DNA of 64,000 nt from a virus. The notes beneath the pieces were generated by a model. The model was not told the origin of the DNA, did not search any database, and worked only from the letters and a program-made list of their open reading frames with translations. Shown piece by piece: positions 36,001-46,349 of this stretch. Position 1 is the first letter of the stretch. Every line of letters starts with the position of its first letter. The DNA lies in the IMG/VR virus record IMGVR_UViG_3300005577_000030, positions 1 through 64,000 of that record. One strand, 5' to 3'. The position numbers were made by a program, and so were the translations under genes.

Positions 36001-39000
36001 TGGCTAATATTAGATTAACTAGAATAAAAGTATCAGATAGTACAACAATTAAAGCTGAATTTAATGCAAGTTTAAGTTCTTTAATTGGTGTAAATAATAT
36101 AACTGTAACTTCAGGTACTCCAGGAGTTCCAAATGCTGAAGTTTTAAAAGTTAAAGTTTCTGATACAGTTTTAATTATAACAACTAGACCGTTGACTCCT
36201 TTTATAGCTTATTTTGTAGAATTTAAATCTGTACCAAATTTTCAATTTAAATCAAAAGATGGCCAATCATTTTTATTTGAAGATGGAAAAACAAATCGTG
36301 CTACAGTTTATGGAGTATCTGACCCGGCCGATCCTATTAAAAGTTCATTAACTGATTATTTAAAAGGTAATGTATATAATATAGATGAAAATACTTTAGT
36401 TAATACGATATTAAATTCACAAAGTTCTAATTTAAGTAGAGCTTTATATGATATTGGCCAATTAAAAAATGATAATTACTTAGAAGTATTAATTGAAGAT
36501 GAAATTAAGGTTCGTGGCTCTGGACCCTATGATAGATTAAATGAAGAAGGGGCTTTTGAAATTATTAGAGTTGGAACAAAAGCTAGTGGTTCAACCTCTT
36601 TTATGGAATTTAATTTTCAAAGTTTTCCGCATAGCAAAATATCATTATTGAAATCTTCTATTGTTAATGAAAGATTAAGTGCAAGTAATAATTCTACAGG
36701 TTTTAATGATTTCATATTAACTGTTTCAAAATATCCAGTTATCACTTTAACTAGTTTAAAAGTAGCATATCAAAATGGTGGTTCAAGTACATATGATATT
36801 AATACTTTTGGATATCAATTAAAAGATCCAAGTTATGATCCAGATAGAGCTTCTACTTATTTACTTTTAAATGACAATCAAATTAGACTAAGTGAATTAA
36901 TATTAAATTCAGATTTTATTCTTCCAAAACCAGGCGATACAGTTTATGTAAGTTATGAATTTAAATCATTAGGTAAAATTATTAGTGAAGATACTATAGC
37001 TGTATCGCAAATAATTGATGCAGTGCGTGAAGTTATTCCGCCATTAAAAAATGATTTTTCTTTAATGAATGCATTATTAGTTGATAATGATGGAAATACC
37101 CCTACAATAGATGGCGTTATATTTTTAGATCCATTATCTAATCCTCCATTTTCTGATGTGCATCCTGCATTTTCTACCGAAATTCCTTATAAATTAGAAA
37201 GATTACCGTCTTTTCCTGGAGAATATTCAATTGATTATGTTAATGGAAGAGTATTTTGTTATGGTGTAAGTGAAAAATTAAAAGATGGATCAGGTAATTT
37301 TCCTCCCGTAGCTACATATAAGTATAAAAAATTATATGATAATAGATTAGATTATACATTTAATAATGAAACATCTGATTTAGTAGCTTCACCTTTAAGG
37401 GAATTAATAGGTGAAAATGTAACTGTATCTTTTAGTTATGAACAAACATTGGTTCCAGGCATTGACTATAAAGCTCAAGTTCATCAAGAAATAATTAATG
37501 AAAGAATTGAAAATAGATTAAAAACATTAGGTTCATTAGGTGTTGAAAATACACCTATTACAAATACGTTTAGAATATTTAATGAAACTAGTGGTGAAAT
37601 TTATCCAATAACTAGATTTAATGATAATACTGTATTTTTTACTTACAGTAATCCTCCAGCAATATTAAATATAAATAGAGAACGAGTTTCATTTACTGAC
37701 GTTTTGAATGAATTATTAATAGTTAATAATGAATTAATTAATGCTTCTAGTGTTAGAATATTTAAAATAACTTTACAAAATAATCAAATTATAAATGGAA
37801 CTGAAGATGGAATAGGGGCTAGTTTTAATTCTAGTGCTTCATTTAGCAGGACGGATATATTTGAAAAAGAAATTTATTTTGATGGACAAGAATTAACATT
37901 AACTAATAATTTAAATAAATTGGTAATAGGAAATTATCAAATAGATTATGTTAATGGTATTTTATATGTAGCTACTTCTAATTCTCAAGATTTAGATTTA
38001 GGTACAATTAATTATAAAAAAGCAACTATTTCAACAAAAAATAAACATATAATTAGCGTTTCTAATTTATATAATAGTATTAGTTCATTAAAGGGAATTA
38101 ATAAAACTTTAGATTATAATAGTTTCAGTGATAGTGAAATTGTACCTAGTAAATTAGATCGTTCAGATGAAAGATTTTTAAATGGTGATGTAACATTATC
38201 TTATTTTGTTAATAATGGGACTATATTTGTAACGGATAATATTAAAAATGTTAGAGGTTTATATGATGCTTATGATTTAAATAATCATACTCCAATAAAT
38301 TTTGCTGACACTACTACTGTTGCATCTAATATAATTACATTAAATCCAAATGGCCTTCAGAAAAAAGATACATTAAATATTGGGTCATTAGCACAAATTA
38401 CCGTTCCTTTTATTAGTAATGGCGTAGAAATTGTGAGTGTTTCTAGTGTAATTAGAATTAGTGATGGAGCTCAACTTTGGGATAATTCAGGAAGTTTTTC
38501 AGGATATGTTATTTCATTATCAGGTACGGGTTCACCTTTAATTGGCCAAGCTGTAGTTGTAATTTATAATATTCAATTAAATGGGGCAGCTACACCAATT
38601 GTAGATTATAATCGTGGAGATTATTTTGTTGATTATTCTTATTTGGCAGATGAAATTTTAGTAAGTTATGAATACGGTGATAATTTAATTGATTTTAGAG
38701 AATCAGGAACATTAGATGAAGGTGATCAATATTATGTAACTTATAAAGTTGGAGCTTTGCGAGATGCGTTATTAAAGAATTTTGGTAGTTTAGTTAATTT
38801 ACCTATAATGAATAATTTTGACATTTCATTACCAAGAGAAAATTATCGAAATGCATTACAGGGAGCCTTGCAATCATTTCCTAAAGGCCCAACTATAGCT
38901 GCAATTAAAAAATTAGTTTCCAGTATAACTAAAATTGATCCAGCGTTAACTGAATCTGTATTTGATATTTGGTCTTTAGGCATAAGTAGATTATTTCAAA

Positions 39001-42000
39001 ATAGAGCTACGATTACTGGTAATCCTACTTTATTAGCAGCTAAATTTGATAACGGCGTATTAATTGATAAATCAGATCAAACAATTTCATTTCCAATGAC
39101 CAGTAATTTAAAATTGGAAAACGGGTCACTTAGATGTTGGGTTATTCCGGAGTGGGATGGATTAGATAATGATGCTACACTGACATTTTCTAAAATATTA
39201 AAAGATGGTTATCAATTATCTGCTTCAAATATATTTATAGGATCAGATAGTCATAATCCTATTTTTGATATAAATAATACATTTTCAGTAAATAAAGATG
39301 ATGAATTAACTTCTATTGGTTTGCCATCAAACATTTACACAAAAACTGGTATTTTTATTTATTATGATAATGTAGCTAAACGTTGGAAAGTATTAGCTAA
39401 AGATTCTACTTCTTCAAACCATACTTATTCTGCTGAAATAAATTCATCAGGTGAAGTTTATGATGTTAAATACATAGAAGGATTAGGGGAATCTACAGAT
39501 GTTTTAAGAAGCTTTACTAATAAAATTCAATTTACATTTAATATTGGAACTAGTGAATCAAGTAGTCCTGATGGATATACAATAGGTGATGGATATATGG
39601 CCGGGTATTCTTTTGATGGAATTACTTTTATGGCTGATGATTTGCATTATTTATTTGATTTTGGTAAAGATGAAACTACCGAACGATTTTCATTATTTAA
39701 AGATGGTAGAGGATATTTAAATTTTGAGGTTTGGGATAAAGGTAATAAATTTAGAAAAAATTCTTATAGAGTTAGTGCTGATATTTCTGGATGGTCTGCA
39801 GGAGAAAAGCATTTAGTTGGCATTTCTTGGAAAATTAATTCATCAAATAGACAAGATGAAATGCATTTATTTATTGATGGATTTGAAGTTCCAAATATTA
39901 TGAGATATGGTGGTAGACCAGTCGCTTCATCAACTGATCGTTTTAGAGTTATAAAACCAGAAATTATTGCTGGAACGGTTGCTAAAAAATCTATTTTAGG
40001 TAATGATTTAACTACAACAGCTGGTTCAAATATAGTTACTTCTGGTTCAATTTCATTTCAAACACTCGGAATTGTTCCTACAGATACAATAGAAATTTTA
40101 GAATTAGGTTTTGGCTTATACACAATAACTGGTGTAACAGGAAATACATTAACTTTAAATAATCCTGTTCCAACATCTTTTTCTGATGCTAGATTTTCAG
40201 TAAATCAATTATCTGTAGTAGTATCTTCAGAAATTGATACTTCAGCTAATATAGCTGTTTCAATATTAAGGGGAACTGAGGAAATTGAAATTCCTGGATT
40301 GCGAGCGGATTTACCATCTTATAGAATTAGTAAAGATTCTCAAAATCAAAATATATTAACCATATTGGGTAATGCTAATGTAGGCGATCAAATTGTAGTA
40401 AGAACATTAGGATTAAATCATAGACGTTGTAGAGAAACAGTTTATCTTTGGGGTAATACGACTAATGTATTAAAAACTCAATTGCCACCTCCAATAAATC
40501 TTGATGAAGTTAAAATTTATCCAGTATTACTGCCATTAGTAACAATTGGGCCAAGCAATTCAACAATTTCTGCTGGTAAATTTGTAGCTGTATTTACTCC
40601 TAGTCAGCCATCTAATGCATCAGAAGGCAGAACATTATCTGTAAGAATGACTGGTGGAAATATAGATTTTACTACAGCGGCTACAGTTACAATAGTAGGT
40701 GTGGCAGCTTCAGGTCCAGCAACGGTTATTTTATCATTTTCTGCTCCTGGAACTCAATTAACTGTTCAAAAATGGAAAACAATTACTTCTATAACTGCAA
40801 CTATTAAGCCTTTTGTAATTAGTCAAAATTCAGGCTCTGTGGAAGTTAAAGAGGCATATTCACTTACAAATTCTGAAAATAATAATTTATTTCCAGTAAT
40901 TAGATTTAGTTATAAAACTCAAAATGGTAGAACTTTATTTGGAACAGGATCTTCTGCTATTACTGATGATAATGGATTATTTGCTGATTCGGATATTGGT
41001 AATAAAATTATTATTACTTCCCCTGCCCCTGTAGCCGGAACATATTTAATTACCGATAGAATTGATGAAAAAACGATTACAGTTACCCCTAATCCAGGAT
41101 CTGCCTTTAGTAATGGAGTTTATAGTATTTATAATGTTTCAATTGGTAGAAGTGGATTTCAGAATGGATTTTTTACTTTTGAAACAGCTGGTTTAACCAA
41201 TGTTCCATATTATTTACATGAAGGATTATTTCAATTTGATTATACAACATATTTAGAAATAGCATTTAATCCACTAACTGATTATAAATTATATATTGGT
41301 TCAGATTTAAATGGCAATAATCAAGCAAAAGCAATATTGGATGAGTTTGTAACTACTTCAAATATGCTAACTGATGTTCGAGTTGGAGAATCAATTGCTG
41401 TAAATCAAAAATCATTTACTACTGATTATAATGCATTAAGACCTTATTCGGTAGATAAAAATACATTAATGTTATTAAGATTTAATGATAATACATTTAT
41501 AAACGAAGCGCCATTTTATACTACAGCTATAAAAGATTTTATTCAATCCGGTGATAGTATTAACGATAAATTTAGTCAATCTGTTGTTATTAATAACAAC
41601 CCTTTAATTTTTGATAATAAAGGATTATTATCAACTAGTTCAGAAGGAACAATTGAATTTTGGGTTAGTCCGATTTTTGACACATATAATGATCCAAAAA
41701 TTAGATTCTATTTTGATGCCTCTGGGTCTTTTATAGAAGAAATGATTAGTTTAACTAGTGGTACAGTTAAAGTGAATAATTTAATACAAAATGTAGTTAG
41801 CGTTAGATTAATTACAGATGTAGATAATAGTGGAGTTAATTATTTTGATGGTGGCAGTATTGCGTCAGATTTTAAAACAATAAATCTTGGAATAGCATTA
41901 CCATATCAGCAAACACCAGTTAAAATTGTATATGTTCCCTCTGGATTAAATGGAAATCGGCTTTCAATTTATAAGGATACAGCCGGATTTATTACATTTA

Positions 42001-42653
42001 GTGTTAAATCGGGCGGAGTAGATTATCAAGTTCGTCAGCCTGTTTTTTGGGCTCGGAATACTTGGCATAGAGTTAAGGCTACATATTTATTTAATTCAGC
42101 AAATAATAGAGATGAAATTAGATTATTTGTAGATGGTGAAGAACGTGGTGTTATATTATTCGGAACAGGTTTAGTTTTCGGTACAGAGACAGTTTTCGGT
42201 CAAGGATTAGCTGGATTAAGTGAAACGAGATTGATTACAGATATTAATTTTACAGATCCGGTAAATCAAATATATATTGGTTCAGATTTTATGATGGCAA
42301 ATTGCGCTCAAGCTAGAATAGATAATTTTAAAATAAGTAATATAAGGCAACCGTCATTTATTTTGGCAGGACAGGCCAAAGATATTAATTATAGTTCAAA
42401 TATATCTACAGTTTATCCAGTAATTGAAGATGCTTTTACTACATTTTTAATGAATTTCGATCAATTAATTCAAAAATCTGAAGATTTTGCTGTATTAAGA
42501 GATGAACTATTTGGCATATTTAATTTTACTTTACAAATCATAGATTCATTTGGTATAGTTATAGATAATGCAAAATTGAAACAAGTTTTAGAAAGTCTTA
42601 TTTTTGCTCTTAAACCGGCTCAAAGTCGCGTAAATTTGGAATATATAACATGA
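36000..42653 (+). CDS. Giant baseplate/fibre protein with LamG-like domains
   Basis: A 2,217-residue protein. Two concanavalin/LamG-like beta-sandwich domains can be seen: about 1,030-1,310 (ENGSLRCWVIPEWDGLDN ... DEMHLFIDGFEVPN) and about 1,820-2,120 (EGTIEFWVSPIFDTYND ... DEIRLFVDGEERGVI ... QIYIGSDFM). A partial one ends near 1,790 (YKLYIGSDLNGNNQAKAILD). The N-terminal 900 residues are repeated beta domains with motifs like FSYEQTLVPGIDYKAQ. LamG-type domains usually bind carbohydrate, so I infer a baseplate-attached adhesin. The C-terminal 90 residues are helical. It follows the J-like wedge and overlaps the next gene by ATGA. Confidence 0.65.
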   Translation: MANIRLTRIKVSDSTTIKAEFNASLSSLIGVNNITVTSGTPGVPNAEVLKVKVSDTVLIITTRPLTPFIAYFVEFKSVPNFQFKSKDGQSFLFEDGKTNRATVYGVSDPADPIKSSLTDYLKGNVYNIDENTLVNTILNSQSSNLSRALYDIGQLKNDNYLEVLIEDEIKVRGSGPYDRLNEEGAFEIIRVGTKASGSTSFMEFNFQSFPHSKISLLKSSIVNERLSASNNSTGFNDFILTVSKYPVITLTSLKVAYQNGGSSTYDINTFGYQLKDPSYDPDRASTYLLLNDNQIRLSELILNSDFILPKPGDTVYVSYEFKSLGKIISEDTIAVSQIIDAVREVIPPLKNDFSLMNALLVDNDGNTPTIDGVIFLDPLSNPPFSDVHPAFSTEIPYKLERLPSFPGEYSIDYVNGRVFCYGVSEKLKDGSGNFPPVATYKYKKLYDNRLDYTFNNETSDLVASPLRELIGENVTVSFSYEQTLVPGIDYKAQVHQEIINERIENRLKTLGSLGVENTPITNTFRIFNETSGEIYPITRFNDNTVFFTYSNPPAILNINRERVSFTDVLNELLIVNNELINASSVRIFKITLQNNQIINGTEDGIGASFNSSASFSRTDIFEKEIYFDGQELTLTNNLNKLVIGNYQIDYVNGILYVATSNSQDLDLGTINYKKATISTKNKHIISVSNLYNSISSLKGINKTLDYNSFSDSEIVPSKLDRSDERFLNGDVTLSYFVNNGTIFVTDNIKNVRGLYDAYDLNNHTPINFADTTTVASNIITLNPNGLQKKDTLNIGSLAQITVPFISNGVEIVSVSSVIRISDGAQLWDNSGSFSGYVISLSGTGSPLIGQAVVVIYNIQLNGAATPIVDYNRGDYFVDYSYLADEILVSYEYGDNLIDFRESGTLDEGDQYYVTYKVGALRDALLKNFGSLVNLPIMNNFDISLPRENYRNALQGALQSFPKGPTIAAIKKLVSSITKIDPALTESVFDIWSLGISRLFQNRATITGNPTLLAAKFDNGVLIDKSDQTISFPMTSNLKLENGSLRCWVIPEWDGLDNDATLTFSKILKDGYQLSASNIFIGSDSHNPIFDINNTFSVNKDDELTSIGLPSNIYTKTGIFIYYDNVAKRWKVLAKDSTSSNHTYSAEINSSGEVYDVKYIEGLGESTDVLRSFTNKIQFTFNIGTSESSSPDGYTIGDGYMAGYSFDGITFMADDLHYLFDFGKDETTERFSLFKDGRGYLNFEVWDKGNKFRKNSYRVSADISGWSAGEKHLVGISWKINSSNRQDEMHLFIDGFEVPNIMRYGGRPVASSTDRFRVIKPEIIAGTVAKKSILGNDLTTTAGSNIVTSGSISFQTLGIVPTDTIEILELGFGLYTITGVTGNTLTLNNPVPTSFSDARFSVNQLSVVVSSEIDTSANIAVSILRGTEEIEIPGLRADLPSYRISKDSQNQNILTILGNANVGDQIVVRTLGLNHRRCRETVYLWGNTTNVLKTQLPPPINLDEVKIYPVLLPLVTIGPSNSTISAGKFVAVFTPSQPSNASEGRTLSVRMTGGNIDFTTAATVTIVGVAASGPATVILSFSAPGTQLTVQKWKTITSITATIKPFVISQNSGSVEVKEAYSLTNSENNNLFPVIRFSYKTQNGRTLFGTGSSAITDDNGLFADSDIGNKIIITSPAPVAGTYLITDRIDEKTITVTPNPGSAFSNGVYSIYNVSIGRSGFQNGFFTFETAGLTNVPYYLHEGLFQFDYTTYLEIAFNPLTDYKLYIGSDLNGNNQAKAILDEFVTTSNMLTDVRVGESIAVNQKSFTTDYNALRPYSVDKNTLMLLRFNDNTFINEAPFYTTAIKDFIQSGDSINDKFSQSVVINNNPLIFDNKGLLSTSSEGTIEFWVSPIFDTYNDPKIRFYFDASGSFIEEMISLTSGTVKVNNLIQNVVSVRLITDVDNSGVNYFDGGSIASDFKTINLGIALPYQQTPVKIVYVPSGLNGNRLSIYKDTAGFITFSVKSGGVDYQVRQPVFWARNTWHRVKATYLFNSANNRDEIRLFVDGEERGVILFGTGLVFGTETVFGQGLAGLSETRLITDINFTDPVNQIYIGSDFMMANCAQARIDNFKISNIRQPSFILAGQAKDINYSSNISTVYPVIEDAFTTFLMNFDQLIQKSEDFAVLRDELFGIFNFTLQIIDSFGIVIDNAKLKQVLESLIFALKPAQSRVNLEYIT

Positions 42654-45544
42654 CACGTAGAATTCCCATAAGTACTGTTCAAAATTTATATCATGATGCT
42701 CAGCGAGTGGATAAAAATGATTTAGATGTAGAGCAAAATTATAATACACAAACAAATGCAGCAATTGTTAATAATTTTTTTGGGTCCGGTGTATTAGTTA
42801 ATAGTCCAGAACAAACTATATTATTTGATTCAAATAATTTGGATGTAATACAAGCTGCATTAGCGGCAGCCAATAAATTTGATGGCAGTGGAATTAATCC
42901 AACTTTTCAGCCATCAGATAATAATTTGGGCAATCAAATAGAGATTGAATTATTAGATTCTGAAATATTTGGAAGGTTAACAACTAGTGTATTAATTATA
43001 GGTTTATCTTTTAATGATGAATTAATTTATGATAGATTTATATTTCATAGAAACGAAAAACAAGTCTCAAGTAAACACTATAAAAAAATATTAACTATAT
43101 TATTTAACGATTTTATGGGAAACAATAATTGTTCTAGAAATAATGGTGGAAGAATTATTGTTCGTGAAGCTTTTTCATTTCAATTATCTAGAGATGCCAT
43201 TATGGTTTCTCAAGATGTAGAACCGAATATATTTTTTAGAGATTTTAAAGTTGCTGATGGATATGTAGGTTTATATCATACAATACAAAATGCTATTGGA
43301 TCTGCTTATAACGCTGACGATTTGCAAATAAATATTACTGGAGCAGGTAGAAGAAGTATTGGCCCAAATGATGTAACAACGCAAGTAGGGCAAAAATTTT
43401 TAGCAACTACGAATAATATTCAAAAAGTTACATTTTTAATGGGAGCTTACAGAAATGATTCAGTTCCTGTGGCAAATCGATTTGATTGGGCAGGTGATTT
43501 AATTGTTAGTATATATCCATTACAAACTACTGTCAGTTGTCCTACAGATATTATTCCTGAATTAGCAATAGATTTTGATCCGGCTAGAACACCTTTAGTT
43601 GAAGTTAGTTTTAGTCAATCTGAGTTAAGGGATTTAGGATATGTGTTAACTGATGTAGCTCAACCTGTAGATTTTATTTTTAATTCTACAAAAATAGCAA
43701 ATGCTGGCGGGATTATTATTGGTAATTATTATGCAGTAACATTTAGACGATCTGGTTCTTCTTCAAGTGGAACAATATTTGTAGAAACTGGAGCAAATTG
43801 GATTGATAATTCCCGTTTAACTGTATTTAATAATGTTTGGGTTGATACAAATGAAGAAGATTTATGGTTTCAGATTTGGTCTGATGCAGCAAAAGTAGCA
43901 GATGGTCAAGGGTTTGATGCTGGAAATGGTATGTTATTTGAAAAAACCAAAATTGATGAAAAAACTGGAGCTACAGTTGATAATCAAGTTGGTCATTTTT
44001 CTTTTAGTACTACTGGTCAAGGTACAATAAATACAGGAATTATACAAGCTATTTTAAATGATAGCGTATCTATTCAAGATGAACGGACTGGAAATCCTAC
44101 ATTTTCTAGAAAACAATTTGTACCATCGTTTAGCTTTGTAGATAATGCAAATTTAGCTAAATTAAATAGTATTTCAGAGCCATTAATTATTGGATCAGTT
44201 GCTGATAATAATCCTAAAATAAATCCATCACTTAATAAAACTCAAAAAATTCCAGGGTTAGTTAAAAATGATTCTTTTTGTATTTTAAATCCTGATCCTG
44301 ATTTATTAAGTTTACAATTAATTGGCAGTAAATTAATTCCTAATACCAGTAAAGCTTATGATTATCGAATATTTAAAGTTCAATATTGTGTAGATGGTTA
44401 TGGTGATGTTAATGGTGATGGTATCATTGATGATAGTGATGTTACAAGAGCTTCTGAATTATTAGGCGAGGGTATTAATATAACTAGCACTCAGACTAAA
44501 ATTGTAAATGGTCAAATTGACACATTAGAATTATTGCGAGCAGATGTTGATGGAGATGGAGTTATAACTACAAATGACGTTAATTTGATACAAAATTATG
44601 TAAATCGTTCAAATAATACATTTCCTGTTGGCTCAAGTTTTACTCATATGTGTTTATTGGTTCAACAAAGTATTGGTAGAAGTGATGGATATTATGATTG
44701 TACACAAGGTTATATAAGATTAGATGGATATGTTGGTGCCAATAAAGTCTTGGCTTCTTCATTAGACCCTACAGTATTAATTTATGATGGTTATTATACA
44801 AATGTAATTATGAATCAAACGGATACATCGTGGAATACTGTGCCATTTTCACCAATTAATTATCAGATTAAATTTCAATCATTTTGGCAAGATTATTTAT
44901 TAACATTAAGGAGTAATGCCAGGCTAATCCCTACGACATTTACATATAAAAACGGAATTATACCCGAAGACTGTTCTGTACTTTCATCATTTAATTGCGT
45001 TGATAAAGTTGGTTTAATACCTACAGTTGATTCGGGCAGAAATGATTATTTCGTTCCTGATAATTTAATTCTTGGCAAAGGTGAAATTTTAAGACCTGAT
45101 GGAAGTAGTTATAAGACTGATTTTGAAATAGGCACAATTATATTAGAACTTCCATCTTCTTCAATTTCTGAAAAATCTATAAATATATTTGATGCATTTG
45201 TGGCCGATGTAGGTGATGGTAGGACGGCTTCTGGGTATAATGCATTAAGATATTCTGATTGTTCTACAGTAAAACCTTTAGATATATTAAATAATAAAAT
45301 TAGATTTGATGTTTCTATACAATCTATTAATCATGATAAAACAGCACCAGATGATATTATTGGAGTATATGTTGATCAAAGTACCGGTTTAATGAATTTA
45401 ACTTCTAAACATACGTTATCTGATCCTATTTTTGCTGATCTGAGAACTAGAATTCAAATTTTAGTATACTTAAAGAAAGGCGGCTGGAACAATGCGGCAT
45501 TAGTTGTTTTAGGTAATGAAGTAACCGGATTATTCGCTTCATAA
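42650..45544 (+). CDS. Virion protein with dockerin-like calcium-binding pair
   Basis: A 964-residue protein. The first 300 residues are mixed alpha/beta (LLDSEIFGRLTTSVLIIGLS). At about 580-655 it has two EF-hand-like loops: GDVNGDGIIDDSDVTRASEL (Asp586 on) and ADVDGDGVITTNDVNLIQNY (Asp632 on). The DxNxDGxIxxxD loop followed by a helix, twice, about 46 residues apart, is the form of a type I dockerin, which in cellulosomes binds a cohesin with calcium. Five DGY tripeptides surround it. Position at the end of the tail operon suggests a fibre or baseplate-attached part. Whether the pair docks a cohesin or only stabilises the fold is open. Confidence 0.65.
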   Translation: MTRRIPISTVQNLYHDAQRVDKNDLDVEQNYNTQTNAAIVNNFFGSGVLVNSPEQTILFDSNNLDVIQAALAAANKFDGSGINPTFQPSDNNLGNQIEIELLDSEIFGRLTTSVLIIGLSFNDELIYDRFIFHRNEKQVSSKHYKKILTILFNDFMGNNNCSRNNGGRIIVREAFSFQLSRDAIMVSQDVEPNIFFRDFKVADGYVGLYHTIQNAIGSAYNADDLQINITGAGRRSIGPNDVTTQVGQKFLATTNNIQKVTFLMGAYRNDSVPVANRFDWAGDLIVSIYPLQTTVSCPTDIIPELAIDFDPARTPLVEVSFSQSELRDLGYVLTDVAQPVDFIFNSTKIANAGGIIIGNYYAVTFRRSGSSSSGTIFVETGANWIDNSRLTVFNNVWVDTNEEDLWFQIWSDAAKVADGQGFDAGNGMLFEKTKIDEKTGATVDNQVGHFSFSTTGQGTINTGIIQAILNDSVSIQDERTGNPTFSRKQFVPSFSFVDNANLAKLNSISEPLIIGSVADNNPKINPSLNKTQKIPGLVKNDSFCILNPDPDLLSLQLIGSKLIPNTSKAYDYRIFKVQYCVDGYGDVNGDGIIDDSDVTRASELLGEGINITSTQTKIVNGQIDTLELLRADVDGDGVITTNDVNLIQNYVNRSNNTFPVGSSFTHMCLLVQQSIGRSDGYYDCTQGYIRLDGYVGANKVLASSLDPTVLIYDGYYTNVIMNQTDTSWNTVPFSPINYQIKFQSFWQDYLLTLRSNARLIPTTFTYKNGIIPEDCSVLSSFNCVDKVGLIPTVDSGRNDYFVPDNLILGKGEILRPDGSSYKTDFEIGTIILELPSSSISEKSINIFDAFVADVGDGRTASGYNALRYSDCSTVKPLDILNNKIRFDVSIQSINHDKTAPDDIIGVYVDQSTGLMNLTSKHTLSDPIFADLRTRIQILVYLKKGGWNNAALVVLGNEVTGLFAS

Positions 45545-45556
45545 GGTAAAAATAAA

Positions 45557-46147
45557 ATGACAATGCTATCAATTTCAGTTCCAGAGAATATTTCTAAAAT
45601 ATTACAATCAATATCATTAAATAGCGAAATAATCCAAGGAGACAAGTCTGATCATTGTACTTGTTTTTATTTTGAAGATGACGGTATGGAGATTGAAACT
45701 GTATTAAAAATAATACCATTAGTTTATAAAATTACACAGAAAATTAAACCATTTATTGTAAATATTAAATCTTATGATAGTTTTTCTGAAGGTAAATATG
45801 GGTTTCCAATTGTTTCAAAAATAAATAGTAAAGAATTAATTAAATTACGCAATGATATTAAAGATATATTTGAAGAAAACGATATAGATTTTTCTAAAAA
45901 ATTTCCAAAATTTGTACCGCATATTACTCTAGCTTACGCAAAAAAAGAATGTTCTGGAAAATTTGATGAGATAGCATTTCCGGTTCAATCTATTTCTTTA
46001 TATTATAATACTGATTCTAAACAAAAAGAAAATCTATATGTCGAGTTTCCGTTTGGCAAAATAATTAAAAATTCAAGTTCGTTTCTTGACCATTTTGCCG
46101 GATATTTTGAAAAACTTGCCTACAATAAAAATTTCTTCAAAGCATAA
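45557..46147 (+). CDS. 2H phosphoesterase (LigT / 2'-5' RNA ligase-like)
   Basis: A 196-residue protein with two catalytic HxT motifs: SDHCTCFYF (His33) and VPHITLAYA (His122). Spacing of about 90 residues and the surrounding hydrophobic strands fit the 2H phosphoesterase superfamily. Members hydrolyse 2',3'-cyclic or 2'-5'-linked nucleotides; phage Acb1 of this superfamily destroys CBASS cyclic-nucleotide signals. An anti-defence role is possible, but RNA repair or another cyclic phosphodiesterase activity fits the motifs equally. It starts 12 bases after the dockerin protein and reads with it. Confidence 0.75.
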   Translation: MTMLSISVPENISKILQSISLNSEIIQGDKSDHCTCFYFEDDGMEIETVLKIIPLVYKITQKIKPFIVNIKSYDSFSEGKYGFPIVSKINSKELIKLRNDIKDIFEENDIDFSKKFPKFVPHITLAYAKKECSGKFDEIAFPVQSISLYYNTDSKQKENLYVEFPFGKIIKNSSSFLDHFAGYFEKLAYNKNFFKA

Positions 46148-46349
46148 AAATTATATATTAATAAAAAATTTAAAATTCTATTTAAATAGAAGTTCACGCA
46201 AAGATTTTATATTAAAAATAATAAGTGGAGATCCTCCTACATATTTTTTATTATCTCATAATTCTGGAGAATTTGCTCCGGATAGAGTTAATCGATTATT
46301 AATTATGAATAGAGTAAATGTAAAAAGAAAATTTAAAAGAGTAAAATGA
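46086..46349 (+). CDS. Small basic protein, start uncertain
   Basis: An open frame of 87 codons whose end overlaps the next ATG by ATGA. It has no ATG near its beginning; the first start-like codon is TTG at 46086, which would overlap the previous gene by 62 bases, and other TTG codons lie at 46095, 46107 and 46116. The body (KDFILKIISGDPPTYFLLSH, then basic NRVNVKRKFKRVK) looks protein-like. Function unknown. The ATGA coupling is the best evidence that it is translated. Confidence 0.4.
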   Translation: MTILPDILKNLPTIKISSKHKNYILIKNLKFYLNRSSRKDFILKIISGDPPTYFLLSHNSGEFAPDRVNRLLIMNRVNVKRKFKRVK

